Of a stretch of DNA of 64,000 bases, positions 60,546-64,000 are shown one piece after another (position 1 is the stretch's first letter; every line of letters begins with the position of its first letter). The notes under the pieces are model-generated. The model was not told the DNA's origin, did no database searches, and worked only from the letters and a program-made list of their open reading frames with translations. Position numbers and translations under genes: made by a program. Source of the stretch: Armatimonadota bacterium (lineage in GTDB: Bacteria; Armatimonadota; Fimbriimonadia; Fimbriimonadales; Fimbriimonadaceae); assembly GCA_018268375.1 (NCBI GenBank), contig JAFDWS010000002.1:372001-436000 (forward strand), read 5' to 3'.

Positions 60546-60629
60546 GCCGGAGTGGAGTAGGTAAATTGGAACAACCAGCTGCCTTAAAACCAGTCTCTTT
60601 TGTGGGTTCGAGTCCCTCCTCCGGCACCA
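60546..60629 (+). tRNA. trnL: tRNA-Leu (anticodon UAA), irregular
   Basis: Acceptor GCCGGAG/CTCCGGC, A73 and CCA; loop CTTAAAA gives TAA, with a C31-C39 mismatch; variable loop about 7 nt and one T-stem mismatch. Call is less certain than the others. Confidence 0.75.
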
Positions 60630-60650
60630 TTTTTTCGCGATAACTTGAGT

Positions 60651-61040
60651 ATGCCAGAGCGCATTACTCAAAACGAACTCGACCAAGCCCTGGGTGAGCC
60701 TTGTGACCTGAATTGGGCAGTCGAAAACATCTATCGCCAACTGGACGAAGAGTCCATCAACAACATCAAGGCCGCAGACGACATGCACGGATTTCACTTC
60801 GGTGCCGGCATGCGCATTCGGAACACCTACGGACTGTGGGGCGAGGACAACCCACTGGTGCAATGGTTCACCAAGGAACTCGGAGTCGTCCACGGAGACG
60901 ACCGTAGCGGGATTTTGATGGAGGCCTTGTGGCACCGAGTGCGCGAACTTCCGTACGACCCCGCACCCACAATCGAGCGCTATCGACAGCACTGGGCGCG
61001 GGCTGGCTACAATCTCGACCAGACAAAAATCGAGGAATGA
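60651..61040 (+). CDS. DUF6794-like protein
   Basis: 129 residues from MPERITQNELDQALG. IRNTYGLWGEDNPLVQWFTKELGVVHGDD, then SGILMEALWHRV and an HWARAGY ending match a phage-associated family of unknown function. Embedded in the tRNA cluster; a TAACTT box lies 4 nt before the ATG. Confidence 0.8.
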   Translation: MPERITQNELDQALGEPCDLNWAVENIYRQLDEESINNIKAADDMHGFHFGAGMRIRNTYGLWGEDNPLVQWFTKELGVVHGDDRSGILMEALWHRVRELPYDPAPTIERYRQHWARAGYNLDQTKIEE

Positions 61041-61049
61041 CACCTCTGA

Positions 61050-61120
61050 GCGGGCGTGGTCTAATGGCAAGGCATTAGCTTCCCAGGTTAAAAACGCGAG
61101 TTCGATTCTCGTCGCCCGCT
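61050..61120 (+). tRNA. trnG: tRNA-Gly (anticodon CCC), no CCA
   Basis: Acceptor GCGGGCG/CGCCCGC, U73 as in glycine tRNAs; anticodon stem TTAGC/GTTAA with loop TTCCCAG. Confidence 0.9.
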
Positions 61121-61139
61121 CAGAGAGTATAATTGACAC

Positions 61140-61508
61140 GTGGTCGAAGGAAAGCTCGCAAAGGTTTTGACATTGGTACTGCCCCTGGCGTACCGGATGT
61201 GCCCAATGGAAAATGCACACTTCGTCCTCGACGATGTGTGCGAATGTTGTGCCGGGAACGCTTTTCGGTACACTCGTGGCCATTGGCGCGCTTTAGACTA
61301 CAGTCCTGCAATCGCTGGCCGGCACAGCAGTCTGAGCAAGTCTGGACAAATGACTGGCAGCGACTTATGGCTTGGGGGTATAAAACAAGCCTTGGTCATC
61401 GCGATTTTCGCCGCACTTCTGATTGTTCCAGGATTGTTGGCGGTACAACGAGCGACTAAGCAGGCCGCAGAGTCGATTCAGCGGCATCAGAACGCTCAAC
61501 AAGAATGA
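61140..61508 (+). CDS. small membrane protein, leaderless GTG
   Basis: 122 residues; GTG exactly 6 nt after a TATAAT box. N-terminal hydrophobic start (LAKVLTLVLPLAY), a Cys-rich loop (DDVCECCAGN), and a transmembrane segment at about 80-100 (ALVIAIFAALLIVPGLLAV). Not recognised. Its stop overlaps the next tRNA by 2 bases. Confidence 0.7.
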   Translation: MVEGKLAKVLTLVLPLAYRMCPMENAHFVLDDVCECCAGNAFRYTRGHWRALDYSPAIAGRHSSLSKSGQMTGSDLWLGGIKQALVIAIFAALLIVPGLLAVQRATKQAAESIQRHQNAQQE

Positions 61509-61580
61509 GGCTGTCGTACAGTGGTAGTACCTCTGCATGCCACGCAGAAAACGCGGGTTCGACTCCCGTCAGCCTCTCCA
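61507..61580 (+). tRNA. trnG: tRNA-Gly (anticodon GCC), CCA encoded
   Basis: Acceptor GAGGCTG/CAGCCTC, U73; anticodon stem TCTGC/GCAGA with loop ATGCCAC. Reads GGC and GGU. Confidence 0.94.
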
Positions 61581-61625
61581 ACTTTTGACAGGTACTGTGT
61601 CACACCGCGCTATAAATAACGCAGT

Positions 61626-62282
61626 GTGACACGCATTAAATGCTTCTTGATAGAAGAGACAGACAAAGTGGCCATTCAACTGCGCCGCTATTCGAACAAA
61701 GAGCCTCGTGACTGCCCGGGTCGCTATAAGTACCACGATGCACAAGTCACCATCGGCGAAGACATGCGCCAAACCGACGAAAAAGGGTACACAATCAACT
61801 TAAAGACACCACACGACGACCCAAGGTGGCCGGTCAAATGCGACTATTGCGACTATGTTTTCACCATTGACGACGAGTGGCAGACCAATCAAAACAGGCT
61901 TTACGTGTCACTCGACCCTGAAACACCAGGTAAGTGGACGCACAGAGAACTTCCGGCAGGGGCCATGTTCTTTCCCTCCTGGCTGCAACGAGACTCAGAA
62001 CAGTACGAGGCGTTCAACGCCCACGGCCCGAGGCGCTATCAACCAGGTCCGGATGGCAAGATACTGATGGTTGTTACTCCAGGTGGTGAATGGATAGTGG
62101 ACTCGAGGTGCAGCAACTGCACAATGCCCGACGACAACGAGCACAATTGTTGGATTAGGCACGGCGAAGCTCCCAATATCACGGTCGATAAAAATGGGCA
62201 CACATGTGCCGCAGGCGGTGGCTCAATTTTGGCAGGAACGTACCATGGATTTTTACGAGACGGGCACTTAGAAGAGTGCTGA
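61626..62282 (+). CDS. conserved phage protein of unknown function
   Basis: 218 residues, GTG start. Contains WPVKCDYCDYVFTIDDEWQ, RELPAGAMFFPSW and VDSRCSNCTMPDD, a Cys-containing pattern seen in other large phages. No known activity. Confidence 0.75.
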   Translation: MTRIKCFLIEETDKVAIQLRRYSNKEPRDCPGRYKYHDAQVTIGEDMRQTDEKGYTINLKTPHDDPRWPVKCDYCDYVFTIDDEWQTNQNRLYVSLDPETPGKWTHRELPAGAMFFPSWLQRDSEQYEAFNAHGPRRYQPGPDGKILMVVTPGGEWIVDSRCSNCTMPDDNEHNCWIRHGEAPNITVDKNGHTCAAGGGSILAGTYHGFLRDGHLEEC

Positions 62283-62292
62283 CACACTGAGC

Positions 62293-62380
62293 GGAAAGGC
62301 CAGCCGATGGGTGACGGCAGCTGTTTTGAAAACTGACGAGCGTGATGAGCGCCTTAGGGGTTCGACTCCCCTCCTTTCCG
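62293..62380 (+). tRNA. trnS: tRNA-Ser (anticodon UGA), no CCA
   Basis: Acceptor GGAAAGG/CCTTTCC, G73; loop TTTGAAA gives TGA, with weak anticodon-stem pairing; long variable arm; T-stem AGGGG/CCCCT. Confidence 0.85.
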
Positions 62381-62402
62381 CTGAATGTGGTAAATTGCCC
62401 TT

Positions 62403-63224
62403 GTGAGCACCAAGATTTACGAAGGCTTTGAAATCCTTGGCCTTGACACAACACAACTGTTCACCGAGCTTGAAGCTTTGGGTCAGGAGCTACGCATCTT
62501 GGCAAAACAGGAATACGCAGCGTGGTTTATTCAAACCTTGGTCAAGAACCTCGACCGAAAGGCGTGGAGGACTAGAACGGGAAAAGAAAGCGACTCCATC
62601 CTGCCGTTTGAGTTCCCAACAAGCTATGCCGGCATGATGACTCACCGCGCAGCTGCGATACGCAAAATGGAAGAACACATCCGTGACCCGGAGCAAGACT
62701 GGGACTTTGCACTTTGCTTTGTTCCGGCCGGAGAACAAAGATGGCTTGCCATTCCTTTCACTGAAAAGGAGTCGATGCTGGCTGTACTGCGCAACAAACC
62801 ATGGTACCGTCCATATGGTTACTGGAACAACACTGACCAGCTCGAGGGCGTGTCAGAAGAGGAATGGGACATGCGTGCAAAAGAATGGGAGGCAGTCATG
62901 CCAAGCTTCCGACCCACTCAACACATGGCCAAGTTTGAAATGGTGACTAATCGCGAGTTGCACTACATTGCTAACGCAGAATTGGAGCCATACGTACCAA
63001 CAGACGCAGAAAGACAAGAACGCATCATACGAGACGCGGCAAAAGACGAGTACTTCTATGCCATGGGCGGATATTCCACTGCGTCAGACTTCTTAGACAA
63101 AAACGAAGTCTTCAACAAAGGTTTCGTGCCCGGTGGCACCTTGTGGCATTTACACACGGAGTTTGCACCCATGGCAGAAGAAATCGTCAAGAGCAACCCA
63201 GTCGAGCGCTTGCTCGAACGGTAA
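62403..63224 (+). CDS. hypothetical protein, leaderless GTG
   Basis: 273 residues; GTG is exactly 6 nt after a TAAATT box. Helical, with QEYAAWFIQTL, YWNNTDQLEGVSEEEWDMR. Not recognised. Confidence 0.72.
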   Translation: MSTKIYEGFEILGLDTTQLFTELEALGQELRILAKQEYAAWFIQTLVKNLDRKAWRTRTGKESDSILPFEFPTSYAGMMTHRAAAIRKMEEHIRDPEQDWDFALCFVPAGEQRWLAIPFTEKESMLAVLRNKPWYRPYGYWNNTDQLEGVSEEEWDMRAKEWEAVMPSFRPTQHMAKFEMVTNRELHYIANAELEPYVPTDAERQERIIRDAAKDEYFYAMGGYSTASDFLDKNEVFNKGFVPGGTLWHLHTEFAPMAEEIVKSNPVERLLER

Positions 63225-63227
63225 GGG

Positions 63228-63366
63228 TATAAATCGCTTTCGAAGGGCCGGCGACGTCCTCTGGAGGACAAAAAGCAGGCGCATCGCGAGAGGCTGCGCC
63301 AAGCGTGTCGCTTTATGGCGGTCGGTCGAAACCGCCACCGAGTGCGCTCGGTGGCACCCACCACAC
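63228..63366 (+). ncRNA. candidate small structured RNA upstream of tRNA-Ser
   Basis: A TATAAA box (63228-63233) is followed by stacked hairpins: 63256-63260 with 63265-63269, 63278-63283 with 63295-63300, 63317-63322 with 63331-63336, and 63334-63342 with 63347-63355 (9-bp stem, TGCG loop). The last two compete for three bases. No ORF fits. It could be a sRNA or a processed tRNA leader. Confidence 0.45.
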
Positions 63367-63454
63367 GGATGGACAACCCGATGGGCGACGGGGTCTCTTT
63401 CGAAAAGAGTTGAGCTGAAAGGCCTTGGGGGTTCGACTCCCCCTTCATCCGCCA
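63367..63454 (+). tRNA. trnS: tRNA-Ser (anticodon CGA), CCA encoded
   Basis: Acceptor GGATGGA/TTCATCC, G73; anticodon loop TTCGAAA gives CGA; long variable arm. Confidence 0.92.
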
Positions 63455-63481
63455 ATTTGTCTGTACAAAAAACTCGAACGT

Positions 63482-63568
63482 GGAGCGGTGTCAGAGTGGT
63501 CTATCGTACTTCTTTGCTAAAGAAGTGGGCCCTAAAAAGCCCCGTGGGTTCGAATCCCACCCGTTCCT
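63482..63568 (+). tRNA. trnS: tRNA-Ser (anticodon GCU), no CCA
   Basis: Acceptor GGAGCGG/CCGTTCC with a U73 discriminator, unusual for Ser; loop TTGCTAA gives GCT; long variable arm. T-stem GTGGG/CCCAC. Confidence 0.92.
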
Positions 63569-63573
63569 AACTC

Positions 63574-63663
63574 GGAGACGTCGCATAGTGGACTAGTGCA
63601 CCAACCTGGAAAGTTGGCAGACTGGCAACAGTTTCGAGGGTTCGAATCCCTCCGTCTCCTCCA
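63574..63663 (+). tRNA. trnS: tRNA-Ser (anticodon GGA), CCA encoded
   Basis: Acceptor GGAGACG/CGTCTCC, U73, CCA; loop CTGGAAA gives GGA; long variable arm. With UGA, CGA and GCU the Ser set is complete. Confidence 0.93.
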
Positions 63664-63711
63664 CTTTTTCGCAGGTGTCTGCAGGTCAGACATCAAAATT
63701 ACACCACAGCA

Positions 63712-63906
63712 ATGGACCGCAGGGTCTTCTATGTAAAGTGTATCCGTGCATGCCGTCATGGCGGCGTAGAGTTCAAAGTCGGAGACGTCAAGAAATTTGG
63801 CTCCCTGCTGCGCTCCAAACACTTTCTTGAAAACGCACCACCAGGGTGTTTTGCACCGGACGGCTGGAGCGGCCACAGGTACTCCGGGCCGGATATGGCA
63901 CAATAG
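63712..63906 (+). CDS. hypothetical small protein
   Basis: 64 residues, two CxxxC-type Cys, basic N-terminus (MDRRVFYVKCIRACRHGG); not recognised. ATG 6 nt after a TACACC box. Confidence 0.55.
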   Translation: MDRRVFYVKCIRACRHGGVEFKVGDVKKFGSLLRSKHFLENAPPGCFAPDGWSGHRYSGPDMAQ

Positions 63907-63910
63907 ACAC

Positions 63911-64000
63911 ATGCTGATTTTATTCGGTATAGAGGTGGCACTTTGGGTGGTAGTGCTGCTCGCACTCGGAATCATCGGACTGTTCGTGTCAGTTGAGAAA
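63911..64000 (+). CDS. membrane protein, 3' end cut by window edge
   Basis: First 30 residues only: MLILFGIEVALWVVVLLALG, then IIGLFVSVEK, a single hydrophobic helix. ATG exactly 6 nt after a CACAAT box. Runs off the right edge. Confidence 0.65.
   Translation, partial: MLILFGIEVALWVVVLLALGIIGLFVSVEK

Noticed and set aside
60091..60640. Open frames running through the tRNA-Leu cluster
   Set aside because: They coincide with tRNA genes on both strands and arise from the repeated tRNA sequence.

Overview
The window reads as part of a very large tailed-phage (jumbo or huge phage) genome. The support is a GH108-type endolysin, a collagen-like tail fibre and an SGNH-hydrolase virion protein, a capsid-like protein, several beta-rich structural proteins, free-standing HNH nucleases, dense gene packing with many 4-base overlaps, and an unusual load of translation and metabolic genes. 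There is no terminase, portal, polymerase, rRNA or ribosomal protein here. The host cannot be named from this sequence. Many genes appear to be transcribed without a leader (a -10-like box exactly 6 nt before ATG/GTG); others have a good Shine-Dalgarno site (for example the capsid-like gene, one HNH gene, the Hsp20 gene).

Layout. 0-14.7 kb is metabolism and information: an ArgRS-like protein without its HIGH histidines, a type II glutamine synthetase, a P-loop/CYTH protein, a K+ channel, a deoxyribosyltransferase-like protein, pyrE, an RNA ligase, a HerA-type ATPase, a radical SAM protein and a ZIP metal transporter. 14.8-16.3 kb is four tandem tRNA-Gln genes behind a leader with a small poly-Gln ORF, then an HNH nuclease. 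16.3-38 kb is mixed: a short GluRS, a capsid-like protein, an SGNH virion protein, a CoaB-aldolase fusion, a methyltransferase, a Nudix hydrolase, a TrpF-like barrel, a secreted Cys-rich peptide, a solute-binding protein, the endolysin and a 3'-5' exonuclease. 38-42 kb holds a His-rich virion-type protein, an exported HNH nuclease and a roughly 1 kb gene-free stretch that looks like a giant structured RNA on the minus strand, ending in a strong terminator. 42-57 kb is the large tail fibre, an AlaRS-like fragment, nicotinate phosphoribosyltransferase, a three-domain glycosyltransferase, two of three paralogous virion-like proteins, a cREC receiver protein and a structural cluster. 57-64 kb has a MazG-like protein, Hsp20, a probable nuclease, seven tandem tRNA-Leu genes (five anticodons), two tRNA-Gly, four tRNA-Ser (four anticodons), and small genes between them.

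How it fits together. The phage carries isoacceptor sets grouped by amino acid (Gln x4, Leu x7, Gly x2, Ser x4) together with three aminoacyl-tRNA-synthetase-like proteins and a glutamine synthetase, so it appears to buffer or replace parts of host translation. pncB, the deoxyribosyltransferase-like protein, Nudix, MazG, pyrE and the CoaB-like domain point to nucleotide and cofactor control, perhaps against NAD-depleting defence. The K+ channel, ZIP transporter and solute-binding protein suggest changes to the host envelope.

The strongest candidates for something new are the giant structured RNA at 40.4-41.4 kb, the nearly identical 20-nt boxA-like element in front of it and of the tRNA-Leu cluster, the poly-Gln leader ORF ahead of the tRNA-Gln genes, and the pervasive leaderless-promoter architecture.
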